Assembly: GCF_000613245.1 (NCBI RefSeq) | Contig: NZ_HG964937.1 | Span: 1,477,973-1,524,354, forward strand | DNA length: 46,382 bases | Direction: 5' to 3' | From: Mycobacterium asiaticum DSM 44297 | GTDB taxonomy: Bacteria; Actinomycetota; Actinomycetes; Mycobacteriales; Mycobacteriaceae | Part shown: positions 15,428 through 23,853 of the stretch, one piece after another | Layout of the letters: each line of letters opens with the position of its first letter | Position numbering within the stretch: the stretch's first letter is position 1 | The notes under the pieces: model-generated | What the model was told of the DNA's origin: nothing | Databases searched by the model: none | Seen by the model: only the letters and a program-made list of their open reading frames with translations | Program-made: the position numbers and the translations under genes

Positions 15428-16036
15428 TCACCGCGCCGAGTCGACCTGACTAGTGACATCGACCCACCCCGCCACGTCGTTGCGATGGTCGGCCATGTTC
15501 CGGCACTCGCCGTAGAGGCGCAGTACGCCCAGACTCGGATTGTCATCGTGCCGGTACAGAACCGCCGTGACACCGTCTTTGGACATGGTGGAGCCGTACG
15601 CATGGCCGCCCGGCGCTAATCCCTCGATCCAGCCGTCGAAACGCAGAGCTGTGGCGACCGTCTGGAAGTAGGTGTCGGCGCGCTGCTCGGCGGGCAGCGC
15701 GAAGGTCAGATGAATCGCCCCTTGATAAGGCGGCTCCTGGTGGCCCCCGCAGGACATCAACAGGTAGCCGGCCGTGGTGGGGCGCAGGCCCGCGGCATCG
15801 ACGGCCCGTCTGGCATAACCGACCGCCTGGGCCCGACTCTGCTCGTCCGAGACGGCGTCGGCGCGCAAGAGGGTATCGTCCGGCGTGTCATGGAGCCGAT
15901 CCACCGATACGAAAACACCACCTGCGACCAGGGCTATCGCCAGGGCGGCAGCCAACAATGCCCGGGCCGCGTTCGAACGCAGCCAGTCCGGGTCGCGCGG
16001 AGCGTAACGGCGGATGGCCCTGTCCTCCATTGACAT
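15428..16036 (-). CDS. Membrane-anchored mycobacterial protein, unknown function
   Basis: 202 residues. A cytoplasmic N-terminus (YAPRDPDWLRSNAAR) precedes one transmembrane helix (ALLAAALAIALVAGGVFVSV, about 26-46); the rest is predicted extracytoplasmic. Two cysteines are visible (LMSCGGHQEPPYQG and YGECRNMADHRND), possibly forming a disulphide. The ectodomain resembles small uncharacterised mycobacterial exported proteins. ATG 16036 and ATG 16030 are both possible (MSMEDR or MEDR). It is divergent from the hydrolase across a palindromic operator, so the two are probably regulated together. Confidence 0.75.
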   Translation of the reverse strand: MSMEDRAIRRYAPRDPDWLRSNAARALLAAALAIALVAGGVFVSVDRLHDTPDDTLLRADAVSDEQSRAQAVGYARRAVDAAGLRPTTAGYLLMSCGGHQEPPYQGAIHLTFALPAEQRADTYFQTVATALRFDGWIEGLAPGGHAYGSTMSKDGVTAVLYRHDDNPSLGVLRLYGECRNMADHRNDVAGWVDVTSQVDSAR

Positions 16037-16053
16037 TGACTTTCATGCACGCT

Positions 16054-16088
16054 GTACGTAACTTACGTACTGAGAGTTTGTAAGTTAC
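16054..16088. promoter_or_regulatory. Double palindromic operator between divergent genes
   Basis: A 17-bp perfect palindrome, GTACGTAACTTACGTAC (16054-16070, central C), is followed 22 bases centre-to-centre by a second core, GTAAGTTAC (16080-16088), which shares the GTAANTTAC symmetry. The pair lies between starts at 16036 (minus) and 16107 (plus). Two evenly spaced palindromes in a short divergent spacer are typical of TetR-family operators. No regulator is encoded in the window. Confidence 0.65.
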
Positions 16089-16106
16089 TTTCGAAGGATA
16101 GTCGCG

Positions 16107-16952
16107 ATGCCGCAGGCCACACTCACACAAGCAACCATCGCCTACCGAGTGGTGGGCCCGGAGAAATCGCCACATCCACCGGTGCTGTTCGTGCACGGCA
16201 TTCTGGCCGACGAACGACTCTGGGACCGCGTCGCGGACGGCCTGGCCGGGCTGGGCTACCGGTGTTTCCTGCCGACGTGGCCGCTGGGGGCACACACGAT
16301 TGCGGCCAATGATGGAGCAGACCTCTCCCCCCGCGGGATCGCCGCAATGATCAACGAATTTGCGGTGTCCCTCGACCTTTCCGAGGTGACGCTGGTAGGT
16401 AATGACACGGGCGGGGCCTTGTGCCAGTTCGTCATCGACGAATATCCCGACCGGATCGGCCGACTGGTACTTACCAACTGCGACGCCTTCGACAAGTTTC
16501 CGCCATTCCCGTTCAATGTCGTTTTTGCGGTCCTGCGCGGACCGAAATCCATCAAGACGCTGTTCGCCACGATGAGTTGGTCCAAGCTGCGCCACTCTCC
16601 GCTCGGGTTCGGCCTGTTGCTCAGCAATCCCGATGCCGAATTGACCAAATCGTGGCTTGCGCCCGCTCGCGACGACCCGCGCATCGCGGGCAACCTCGCC
16701 GAGTTGCTGCGCCACGTCGCGGCCACGGATCTAGTCGACGTATCCACCCGGTTCTCGCGCTTCACCAAGCCCGTCACGCTGGTATGGGGCCTGCGTGACC
16801 GGTGCTTCAAGCCGGCGCTGGGCCGGCAAATGGCCACCCTTTTCGTCAATTCGACGATGATCGAGGTGCCTGGGGCGAGAACCTTCGTGTCGCTCGATAA
16901 TCCGGCTGCCGTGATCAACGCAATCGCGACGGTCCCCGCACACAGTGGTTAA
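16107..16952 (+). CDS. Alpha/beta-hydrolase-fold protein (epoxide hydrolase/dehalogenase-like)
   Basis: 281 residues. The oxyanion strand VLFVHGILADERLWD, the nucleophile elbow VGNDTGGALCQ with aspartate in place of serine (as in haloalkane dehalogenases and epoxide hydrolases) and the acid-bearing WGLRDRCFKP are present. The position normally holding the catalytic histidine reads GARTFVSLDNP, without histidine. So the canonical Asp-His hydrolytic mechanism may be missing, and the reaction is uncertain. ATG 16107 follows GAAGGA at 7-8 bases. The gene overlaps the chorismate mutase gene by 8 bases and is controlled from the divergent operator region. Confidence 0.83.
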   Translation: MPQATLTQATIAYRVVGPEKSPHPPVLFVHGILADERLWDRVADGLAGLGYRCFLPTWPLGAHTIAANDGADLSPRGIAAMINEFAVSLDLSEVTLVGNDTGGALCQFVIDEYPDRIGRLVLTNCDAFDKFPPFPFNVVFAVLRGPKSIKTLFATMSWSKLRHSPLGFGLLLSNPDAELTKSWLAPARDDPRIAGNLAELLRHVAATDLVDVSTRFSRFTKPVTLVWGLRDRCFKPALGRQMATLFVNSTMIEVPGARTFVSLDNPAAVINAIATVPAHSG

Positions 16953-17523
16953 GGCCTGCTTCGTTGCTGGGCTGATCACCGCGCTGCTCCTCGCGCCGCC
17001 GGCGCGAGCCGACAACTCGCTGACCGTTCTGATCGACGCCGCCGCCGAGCGACTGCAGATTGCCGAGCCGGTAGCGGCCCACAAGTGGAATACGCACACC
17101 GCCATCGAGGATCCGGCCCGCGTCGAGCAGGAACTCGCCACACTGCGAGCCGAAGCCGAAGCGCATCAAATCGATCCGAACTACCCCGACTACCCCGACT
17201 ACATAGTCACAATCTTCGGCGACCAGGTCCGTGCCACCGAAGCCATCGAGTACAGCAAATTCGCGCAGTGGAAACTCGACGGCGCCGCCGCACCCCCGCC
17301 ATCGCAGGACCTTTCGGCGTCGCGGGCGCAGATCGACGCCCTCAACACTAAGATTTTGTCTCAGATATCGCTTAATTGGGGTTTGCTGCGCTCCCCGTCC
17401 TGCGAGCGTGGTGTGGACGAGGCTCGAGCCGAGGTCATCCGTGCCCGCAGGTTCGACGACCTCTATCAACGCGCGCTCGACACGGCCACCCGGTCCTACT
17501 GTCTGCCTCAATCGGCCGGTTGA
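16945..17523 (+). CDS. Secreted chorismate mutase, AroQ-gamma type (Rv1885c-like)
   Basis: 192 residues from GTG 16945, overlapping the hydrolase end. A signal peptide (ACFVAGLITALLLAPPARA) is cleaved before DNSLTVLID. The mature all-helical protein keeps the residues I recall as catalytic in the M. tuberculosis enzyme: Arg in AAERLQ, Lys in AHKW, Arg in PARVEQ, Thr/Glu in RATEAIEY and Arg in SASRAQID; two cysteines (PSCERG and SYCLPQ) can form the disulphide. It converts chorismate to prephenate outside the cytoplasm, where its role is unclear. A short DNA repeat adds about six residues before the RATEAIEY helix. Confidence 0.93.
   Translation: MVKACFVAGLITALLLAPPARADNSLTVLIDAAAERLQIAEPVAAHKWNTHTAIEDPARVEQELATLRAEAEAHQIDPNYPDYPDYIVTIFGDQVRATEAIEYSKFAQWKLDGAAAPPPSQDLSASRAQIDALNTKILSQISLNWGLLRSPSCERGVDEARAEVIRARRFDDLYQRALDTATRSYCLPQSAG
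17181..17198 (+). repeat. Nine-base tandem duplication inside the chorismate mutase gene
   Basis: CTACCCCGA occurs twice in tandem, followed by a third partial CTAC. In protein it gives Y80-PDY-PDY, an in-frame insertion compared with the DPDYV stretch remembered for the M. tuberculosis enzyme. It probably arose by replication slippage. Confidence 0.8.
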
Positions 17524-17630
17524 AAAGCCCCGCTGAGCAGGGTTTGCGCCAATCTCAAAGTGATAGATAACCGGTCTCATAATTTCTTCTAGTCGGTAAC
17601 GCTTTGACTACAGCCGGCGAAATGCCGGTC

Positions 17631-18047
17631 ATGACACACATCACAAAGCCCCTCATCAAGTCGGTCATGACCGCCGGTTTCGTGGCGGTGGGTATGTCAT
17701 TTTCCACCGGCGTCGCCGAAGCGGACTCCATGAATTGGGAAGCCGTTGCGCAGTGCGAGTCTGGCGGCAACTGGGCCGCAAACACCGGCAACGGCGCCTA
17801 CGGCGGGCTGCAGTTCAAGCAGGCTACGTGGGAGGAATACGGCGGCGTCGGAAGCCCGGCAAAGGCCTCTAAGCAGCAACAAATCGCGGTGGCCAACCGT
17901 GTCCTGGCCGGCCAGGGACCCGGCGCCTGGCCGAAGTGCTCCAAGGTGGGCGGCATGGCGCCCGGCACTGCGCAGGTGCCGCACCCCGGTCAGCAACTGC
18001 AGCAGACCCTCACCCAGATCATCGGGATCTTCATGCCCAAACAGTAA
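17631..18047 (+). CDS. rpfC: Resuscitation-promoting factor, RpfC-like
   Basis: About 138 residues. A signal peptide (THITKPLIKSVMTAGFVAVG, ending VAEA) precedes the Rpf transglycosylase-like domain: WEAVAQCESGGNWAANTGNG with catalytic Glu in QCESGG, GGLQFKQATWEEYGG, and ANRVLAGQGPGAWPKC, where the second cysteine closes the conserved disulphide. A short Gln-rich tail follows. Rpfs cleave peptidoglycan and promote regrowth of dormant cells. Starts at 17604 (TTG), 17622 or 17631 (ATG) are possible; none has a strong ribosome site, and 17631 gives a compact signal peptide. Synteny (after the chorismate mutase) favours rpfC over other rpf genes. Confidence 0.9.
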   Translation: MTHITKPLIKSVMTAGFVAVGMSFSTGVAEADSMNWEAVAQCESGGNWAANTGNGAYGGLQFKQATWEEYGGVGSPAKASKQQQIAVANRVLAGQGPGAWPKCSKVGGMAPGTAQVPHPGQQLQQTLTQIIGIFMPKQ

Positions 18048-18098
18048 ATATCGGCAGCCGGGGTGGTTTCGTTACAGCAGGCGTGTTTGGATTCTCCT

Positions 18099-18563
18099 AT
18101 GGAGGGTTCAGCGACTGTTCATATGGCGGCACCGGCGGAGAAAATCTGGGAATTGATCGCCGATATTCGAAATACTGGCCGCTTCTCGCCGGAGACATTT
18201 GAGGCCGAGTGGCTGAACGGCGCGACCGGGCCGGAGTTGGGCGCCCGCTTCCGTGGGCACGTCCGGCGCAACGAGATCGGCCCGGTGTACTGGACCACCT
18301 GCGAGGTGACGGCGTGCGAGCCAGGCCGTGAGTTCGGGTTTGCTGTGCTGCTCGGCGACCGGGTGGTGAACAACTGGCACTACCGGTTGACGCCGGCGGG
18401 ACCGGATGGGCAGTCCACCGACGTGACCGAGTCCTTTCGGCTCGCTCCCTCCCCGTTGAATAACGTCTATCTGGTGTTCGGCGGGTTCCTGCGGAGGCGG
18501 CGCAACATCAGAGACATGACCAAGACACTGAATCGCATCAAAGACGTGGTCGAAGCGGGTTGA
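18099..18563 (+). CDS. SRPBCC/polyketide cyclase-like protein (Rv1883c-like)
   Basis: 154 residues with the START-like helix-grip pattern: SATVHMAAPAEKIWELIADI at the N-terminus, a beta core containing RFRGHVRRNEIGPVYWTTCEV and a C-terminal helix (NIRDMTKTLNRIKDVVEAG). Such proteins bind hydrophobic ligands in a central cavity; some are cyclases or lipid carriers. ATG 18099 gives the length remembered for the M. tuberculosis protein; a GTG at 18063 is possible. It precedes an SDR by 21 bases, so both may process one ligand. Confidence 0.85.
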   Translation: MEGSATVHMAAPAEKIWELIADIRNTGRFSPETFEAEWLNGATGPELGARFRGHVRRNEIGPVYWTTCEVTACEPGREFGFAVLLGDRVVNNWHYRLTPAGPDGQSTDVTESFRLAPSPLNNVYLVFGGFLRRRRNIRDMTKTLNRIKDVVEAG

Positions 18564-18584
18564 GGGGCGGCTGAAAACAGATCG

Positions 18585-19427
18585 ATGAAGACCATATTCA
18601 TCACCGGCGCCGGAAGCGGTATGGGCCGCGAGGGCGTGAAGCTGTTCCACAGCAATGGCTGGCGAGTCGGTGCCGTGGACCGCAACGACGACGGACTGGC
18701 CGCGCTGTGCGTGGAATTGGGGGCGGGACTGTGGACCCGGGTCGTCGACGTGACGGACAAGGCGGCCCTTGATGCGGCGCTGGCGGACTTCTGCGCCGGC
18801 AACGCCGGCGGCGGCCTGGACATGATGTGGAACAACGCCGGCATCGGTGAGGGGGGCTGGTTCGAGGACGTGCCCTACGAGGCAGCCATGCGGGTAATCG
18901 ACGTCAACTTCAAAGCGGTCGTGGCCGGCGCCTACGGTTCGCTGCCCTACCTCAAGAAGTCACCGGGCAGCCTGATGTTCTCCACGTCGTCGTCGTCGGG
19001 CACCTACGGGATGCCCCGCATCGCCATCTATTCGGCGACCAAGCACGCGGTCAAAGGGCTGACCGAGGCGTTGAGCGTGGAGTGGGAGCGGCACGGTGTG
19101 CGGGTCGCCGACGTGCTGCCCGGTCTGATCGACACCGCCATCCTTACCTCCACGCCGCAACATTCGACAGAGGGCTCAGCGGATGCGCCGGCCACGATGT
19201 CCCCCGAGGAGTTGCGGGCGGCGGCGCCCAAGCGCGGCATGTTCCGCCTGATGCCGGCTTCCAGCGTGGCCGAGGTGGCGTGGCGCGCCTACCATCATCC
19301 GACCCGGCTGCACTGGTATGTCCCCGGCAGCATCCGCTGGATCGACCGCTTCAAAGGGGTCAGTCCTGAGTTAGTTCGTAGAAGCATCATCAAGGCATTG
19401 CCCAGGATGAACCCGAAACAGCCATAA
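18585..19427 (+). CDS. Short-chain dehydrogenase/reductase (Rv1882c-like)
   Basis: 280 residues, classical SDR. Cofactor motif TGAGSGMG (residues 7-14), NNAGIGEGG, catalytic serine in STSSSSGTYG and YSATKHAVKG with Tyr and Lys. Asp in VGAVDRND after the second strand favours NAD(H). A C-terminal extension (about 190-280) contains a positively charged RRSIIKALPRMN tail. Substrate unknown. It lies within the rightward run from the hydrolase to cyp140. Confidence 0.9.
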   Translation: MKTIFITGAGSGMGREGVKLFHSNGWRVGAVDRNDDGLAALCVELGAGLWTRVVDVTDKAALDAALADFCAGNAGGGLDMMWNNAGIGEGGWFEDVPYEAAMRVIDVNFKAVVAGAYGSLPYLKKSPGSLMFSTSSSSGTYGMPRIAIYSATKHAVKGLTEALSVEWERHGVRVADVLPGLIDTAILTSTPQHSTEGSADAPATMSPEELRAAAPKRGMFRLMPASSVAEVAWRAYHHPTRLHWYVPGSIRWIDRFKGVSPELVRRSIIKALPRMNPKQP

Positions 19428-19470
19428 TGTTTTCCTGCAGACCGCAGCGGGGCCGAGAGGGAGGTGGCTG

Positions 19471-19893
19471 GTGCAAAACCGGTTGGTCGCAGTGACAGCA
19501 ATCGCGGTGGCCGTCGCCGGCGCCGTCTCGGGATGCGGCGGCACCCAGACCGTGCCGCGCCATGCCGCAAAGGTGACCATCGACGGGAACGCGCTCACCA
19601 CCCGCCCGCCGTCGTGCAGCCAAATCGAGTCGTACCGCACCATCGACATCCGTGACCGGGACGGCCAGGTGCAGGCGGTGGTGCTGATGAGCGGAGACCG
19701 CGTGCTGCCGCAGTTCGTCAAGATCCGCAACATCGGCGGATTCACCGGCAGCTATTACGAGGGCGGGGTCGGGGACGCCCGCGTCGACTTGTCCAAGAAC
19801 GCCTACACCATTACCGGCAGCGCGCAGGGCATCGCCAGCAACAACCCCAACAAGGTCGTGACGACAGACTTCAAGATCAGCGCCGAGTGCTGA
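19471..19893 (+). CDS. lppE: Lipoprotein LppE
   Basis: 140 residues from GTG 19471. Lipoprotein signal peptide QNRLVAVTAIAVAVAGAVSG with lipobox VSGC (Cys22), so the mature protein should be diacylated and tethered outside the membrane. The mature domain is beta-rich and has two further cysteines (PPSCSQIES and the C-terminal SAEC). Position between the SDR and CYP140 matches lppE (Rv1881c). Function unknown. Its end overlaps cyp140 by seven bases. Confidence 0.88.
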   Translation: MQNRLVAVTAIAVAVAGAVSGCGGTQTVPRHAAKVTIDGNALTTRPPSCSQIESYRTIDIRDRDGQVQAVVLMSGDRVLPQFVKIRNIGGFTGSYYEGGVGDARVDLSKNAYTITGSAQGIASNNPNKVVTTDFKISAEC

Positions 19894-21245
19894 CGGTGAA
19901 GGAAAGACTGCACTGGTTCGCAATGCACGGGGTGATCCGCGGGATCGCCACGGTCGGGATCCGGCGGGGTGACCTGCAGGCCCGATTGATCGCCGACTCG
20001 ACACTGGGTGACAATCCGGTGCCGTTCTACGACGAGGTCCAGCGGCACGGTCCGCTGGTGCGCAACCGGGCGAACTACATGGCCGTCGACCATCGCCTGG
20101 CGCATGATCTGTTGCGCTCGGACGACTTTCATGTCATCGCGTTCGGCGACAATCTGCCGGCGCCGCTGCGCTGGCTCGAGCGGCGTACCCGCGACGATCG
20201 CCTCCATCCGATGCGGCCACCGTCCTTGCTGGCGGTCGAGCCGCCCGATCACACCCGCTACCGTAAGACGGTTTCGGCGGTCTTCACCTCGCGGGCGGTC
20301 AGCGCGTTGCGCGACCGGGTCGAGCAGACGGCTGTCGGGCTGCTCGACCAACTCACCGAGCGGCCCGGCGCCGTCGACATCGTCGGGCGGTACTGCTCGC
20401 AACTGCCGATCACCGTCATCAGCGAGATCCTCGGCGTACCGGAATACGACCGGCGCCGCGTGCTGGAATTCGGGGAGCTGGCCGCCCCCAGTCTGGATGT
20501 CGGACTGCCCTGGCAGCAGTACCAGCGGGTGCAGCGCGGCGTGGCGGGATTCAACACCTGGCTCGTCGAGCATCTGGGACAGTTGCGGCGGGCCCCTGGC
20601 GACGACCTGATGAGCCAGCTGATCCAGACGGCCGAGGGTGGCGACGCTGAGGGCTACCTCGACGAAACCGAACTGCAGGCGGTCGCCGGTCTGGTGTTGG
20701 TCGCCGGCTTCGAGACCACAGTCAACTTGCTGGGCAACGGAATCCGGCTGTTGCTGGACCATCCCGAACAGCTCGAGACACTACGGGCCCGGCCGGAATT
20801 GTGGCCCAACGCGGTCGAGGAGATTCTGCGGTTCGACTCGCCGGTCCAGCTCACCGCCCGAGTGGCCGGCAACGACGTCGAGGTGGCCGGGGTACCCATC
20901 AAGCGGGGCGAGGTGGTGGTGGTCTATCTGGCCGCCGCCAACCGCGACCCTGCGGTGTTCGATGACCCACACCGCTTCGACATCGAACGCCCCAATGCCG
21001 GAAAGCATTTGTCGTTCTCGACCGGCCGGCACTTCTGCCTGGGCGCCGCGCTCGCCCGCGCCGAGGGCGAGGTCGGACTGCGCACGTTCTTCGACCGCTT
21101 CCCGGACGCCCGGGCCGAGGGCGGCGGGACCCGACGAACCACCCGGGTGCTGCGCGGGTGGTCGACGCTGCCGGTGACGCTGGGGCCGGCCCGGGCTGGT
21201 GCCGCCTCGATGGCCGACGTCAAACCTCTATCCGTGAACCCATGA
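19887..21245 (+). CDS. cyp140: Cytochrome P450, CYP140 family
   Basis: 452 residues. I-helix VAGFETTVN, ExxR in VEEILRF, and haem loop FSTGRHFCLGAALARAEG with the Cys ligand. The N-terminus lacks a signal; MHGVIRGIATVGIRRGDLQ resembles CYP140 from memory. The physiological substrate of CYP140 is not established. GTG 19887 overlaps the lppE stop, indicating co-translation; a GTG at 19896 is an alternative. The 3' end overlaps the convergent kup gene by 26 bases. Confidence 0.92.
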   Translation: MLTVKERLHWFAMHGVIRGIATVGIRRGDLQARLIADSTLGDNPVPFYDEVQRHGPLVRNRANYMAVDHRLAHDLLRSDDFHVIAFGDNLPAPLRWLERRTRDDRLHPMRPPSLLAVEPPDHTRYRKTVSAVFTSRAVSALRDRVEQTAVGLLDQLTERPGAVDIVGRYCSQLPITVISEILGVPEYDRRRVLEFGELAAPSLDVGLPWQQYQRVQRGVAGFNTWLVEHLGQLRRAPGDDLMSQLIQTAEGGDAEGYLDETELQAVAGLVLVAGFETTVNLLGNGIRLLLDHPEQLETLRARPELWPNAVEEILRFDSPVQLTARVAGNDVEVAGVPIKRGEVVVVYLAAANRDPAVFDDPHRFDIERPNAGKHLSFSTGRHFCLGAALARAEGEVGLRTFFDRFPDARAEGGGTRRTTRVLRGWSTLPVTLGPARAGAASMADVKPLSVNP

Positions 21246-23118
21246 TCACGGTGCTCTCGGATGGCAGCCCGAAGTATTCGGCAGCGTCGGCTGTGGCGTA
21301 GGACGTCGCGATGAACAGGCGTTTGCGCCAGGCCGCCATGGTTGGTGCCGACCCCCTGACCAGCTCGAGTTTGGACAGGAAGTACGAGGCGTCGTCGAGG
21401 TCGATCCGGCCCTCCGTTTCGCTCGGCTCTAGCAGGCTCAACGCCTCGCGAACTTTCGGGGTTTCCATATACCCGAATTGCGCTGTCACATGGATGATTC
21501 CGTCTTTGGCGTAGCCGAGCGCGTCGACCTCGTTCCGTTCGGATTCGGGCACCCGCGGCACCGGCAGGGTGACGATCGCCAGAACCACCACGTGTTCGTG
21601 GAGCACGTGGTTGTGCTCCACGTTGGCCCGTAACGCCAGCGGCGCGGAATGCTTCCCGCGGTTGAGGAATATCGCGGTGCCCGCGACCCTAGTGACCGGG
21701 TGCTCGTGGGCGGCCAGGCTGTCCACGAATTCACGCAGCGGTCCTTCGGCTTCTTCCCTTGTACGCGTCACGATTTCGCGACCTCGCTGCCAGGTGGTCA
21801 TCACGGTGTAGGCCACCAGCGCGATCAGCAGCGGGAGCCACGCCCCATGAACCAGCTTGGTCAGGTTGGCCGCCAGAAACATCAGGTCGACCGTCAGCAG
21901 GGCGCCGCCACCGACGACGATCAGCCACAGCGGGGTCTTCCATCTGGTGTGCGCGATATAGAGAAACAGCGTCGTGGTGATGGTGATGGTGCCGGTGACC
22001 GCCATGCCGAAGGCGAAGGCCAGCGCGGCCGAGCTACGGAAGGCGAACACGAGGGTCAGCACGGAAACCAACAACAGTCCGTTGATCCATGGGACGTAGA
22101 TCTGCCCTATCGTCGACTCCGAGGTGTGCGCGATCCGCAACCGGGGCAAATAGCCGAGCTGCGCGGCCTGCGACGCTACGGAGAATGCCCCGGTGATGAC
22201 GGCTTGCGACGCGATCACGGTGGCGGCGGTGGCCAGCAGGACCATGGGCAGCCGGGCCCAGTCGGGGATCAGCAGGAAGAAGGGCGCACTCGCGGTCTTG
22301 GGATCGCCAAGCACCAACGCTCCCTGCCCAAGGTAGCTCAGGGTGCACCCAGGCAGCACCAGCAGCAGCCAGCCCGAGGTGATCGCGCGCCGGCCGAAGT
22401 GACCCATGTCGGCATAGAGCGCCTCCGCGCCCGTCACCGCCAGCACAATCGCGGCGAGTGAGAAGAAGGCGAAGTGGAAATGCCCGACCATGAACTTGAT
22501 CGCATAAACCGGTGACAACGCCTTGAGGATTTCCGGGTGGTCGGCAATCCCGAGTGCCCCGCACGCGCCGATCGCGGTGAACCAGGCGATCATCACCGGT
22601 CCGAAGAACCGGCCGACAGCGCTGGTGCCGTGGCGCTGCACCGAGAACAGCGCAATGATGATCACCGCCGTGATCGGCACGACCCACGAATCGAATTGTG
22701 GCTGTATGACTTTGACGCCTTCAACGGCCGAGAGCACGGATATCGCCGGGGTGATCATGCTGTCGCCGAAGAACAGGGCGGCACCGAAGATGCCCAGTAG
22801 GCTCAGCGCGGCGACCGTGCGCCGCTCAACGCCGCGGCCCAACATCGTGATCAGCGCCATGATGCCGCCCTCGCCGTGGTTGTCGGCGCGTAGCACCAGG
22901 GTGACGTAGGTGAAGGTCACGATGATCATCACCGACCAGAAGATCAGCGACACCACGCCGTACACATTGTCCGTGCTGATCGGCACGGGATGTGGGTCGT
23001 CGGGGTTGAAGACCGTCTGAATCGTGTAGATCGGGCTCGTGCCGATGTCGCCGAAGACCACGCCGAGCGCGCCAACCACAGCGCCAATCGTCGCGGTCGT
23101 TGTGGAATTTGCTCGCAC
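21220..23118 (-). CDS. kup: KUP-type potassium transporter
   Basis: 632 residues. About twelve transmembrane helices in the first 440 residues beginning GAVVGALGVVFGDIGTSPIY, the KUP signature, followed by a cytoplasmic C-terminal domain of about 190 residues (from HEHPVTRVAGTAIFLNRG to GSRIEV). KUP proteins import K+ with protons. GTG 23118 has AGGA seven bases upstream. No c-di-AMP riboswitch or other structured leader was recognised in the 248 bases to the divergent gene. I do not recall kup at this locus in M. tuberculosis, so it is probably a species-level insertion next to cyp140. Confidence 0.93.
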   Translation of the reverse strand: MRANSTTTATIGAVVGALGVVFGDIGTSPIYTIQTVFNPDDPHPVPISTDNVYGVVSLIFWSVMIIVTFTYVTLVLRADNHGEGGIMALITMLGRGVERRTVAALSLLGIFGAALFFGDSMITPAISVLSAVEGVKVIQPQFDSWVVPITAVIIIALFSVQRHGTSAVGRFFGPVMIAWFTAIGACGALGIADHPEILKALSPVYAIKFMVGHFHFAFFSLAAIVLAVTGAEALYADMGHFGRRAITSGWLLLVLPGCTLSYLGQGALVLGDPKTASAPFFLLIPDWARLPMVLLATAATVIASQAVITGAFSVASQAAQLGYLPRLRIAHTSESTIGQIYVPWINGLLLVSVLTLVFAFRSSAALAFAFGMAVTGTITITTTLFLYIAHTRWKTPLWLIVVGGGALLTVDLMFLAANLTKLVHGAWLPLLIALVAYTVMTTWQRGREIVTRTREEAEGPLREFVDSLAAHEHPVTRVAGTAIFLNRGKHSAPLALRANVEHNHVLHEHVVVLAIVTLPVPRVPESERNEVDALGYAKDGIIHVTAQFGYMETPKVREALSLLEPSETEGRIDLDDASYFLSKLELVRGSAPTMAAWRKRLFIATSYATADAAEYFGLPSESTVIMGSRIEV

Positions 23119-23329
23119 GGCAGGATCCTATGCGTAATCAGCTCACATAACCGCCTAACAAGTCCAGGATCCATTGCCGGGTGTCGGCGGACGCCGCGCG
23201 GGCCGGGGTCGTTGAAGGGAGCATGATCGCCGTCCTTTTCTAAAATCAGCTCGTGAACCGGCAACGATCGAACGGCCCTCGCCGTGCTGCCGCCCGTGAC
23301 GCGCTACCCGCCGCAGCGAGTATGCCCGG

Positions 23330-23358
23330 TTGACACCCGCGCGAGCGCAGGGTTAATT
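23330..23358 (+). promoter_or_regulatory. Possible promoter for the NTF2-like gene
   Basis: A perfect -35 hexamer TTGACA (23330-23335), 17-base spacer, then TTAATT (23353-23358). Transcription would start at about 23365, next to the ATG at 23366, giving a leaderless message. The -10 is poor. Confidence 0.35.
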
Positions 23359-23365
23359 GACGGGC

Positions 23366-23824
23366 ATGACAGAGGTTTCAACGTCCGCACCGGCAGACGT
23401 GGTCGTCGGCTTGTGGCAGGCACTTTCGCGGCGGGACTGGGATGCGGTCAAGTCATTCCTGTCGGATGACTGTCTCTACGTCGACATGCCGGTCCCGGCA
23501 CTGGCCGCGCGCGGTCCGGATGACATCGTGACCCGGCTGAAGCTCGGGCTCGAGCCGCTGGCCGCGTACGAGAACCACGACGGTGTCCTGGTGTCGAACG
23601 ACTCCGACGTCATCTACGAGCATTCGGAGACCTGGACGTTCCAGACCGGAGAAAAGGGCGTCCTACGGTTCGTCACTGTGCACAAAGTTGTGGACGGCAA
23701 AATCACTGTGTGGAAAGACTATTGGGACTTCAATAGTTTGGTCGCGTTCGCGCCGCCCAACCACTTCGAGAACCTCGCCGGCGGGGATACCTCCTGGATC
23801 TTCGACGCGAGCGCCCTGGTCTAG
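23366..23824 (+). CDS. NTF2-like protein (limonene-epoxide hydrolase/SnoaL type)
   Basis: 152 residues. A cone-shaped NTF2 fold is suggested by VVGLWQALSRRDWDAVKSFL, LYVDMPVPALAARGPDDIV and the C-terminal ITVWKDYWDFNSLVAF. This resembles limonene-1,2-epoxide hydrolase and mycobacterial EphG, where KDYWD supplies one catalytic Asp. The position of the Arg-Asp pair reads YEHSETW here, so the epoxide-hydrolase triad is incomplete. Family relatives include steroid isomerases and polyketide cyclases; function is open. ATG 23366 may be leaderless. Confidence 0.75.
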   Translation: MTEVSTSAPADVVVGLWQALSRRDWDAVKSFLSDDCLYVDMPVPALAARGPDDIVTRLKLGLEPLAAYENHDGVLVSNDSDVIYEHSETWTFQTGEKGVLRFVTVHKVVDGKITVWKDYWDFNSLVAFAPPNHFENLAGGDTSWIFDASALV

Positions 23825-23853
23825 CGACGCGCCGACGAGGCAGTCTGATCTGC

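Noticed and set aside
17527..17542. Short hairpin after chorismate mutase as terminator
   Set aside because: Stem CCCCGCT/GCAGGG has a mismatch and only about five pairs; too weak.
23119..23365. c-di-AMP or other riboswitch in front of kup
   Set aside because: No conserved ydaO-type core or other riboswitch signature seen in the leader.
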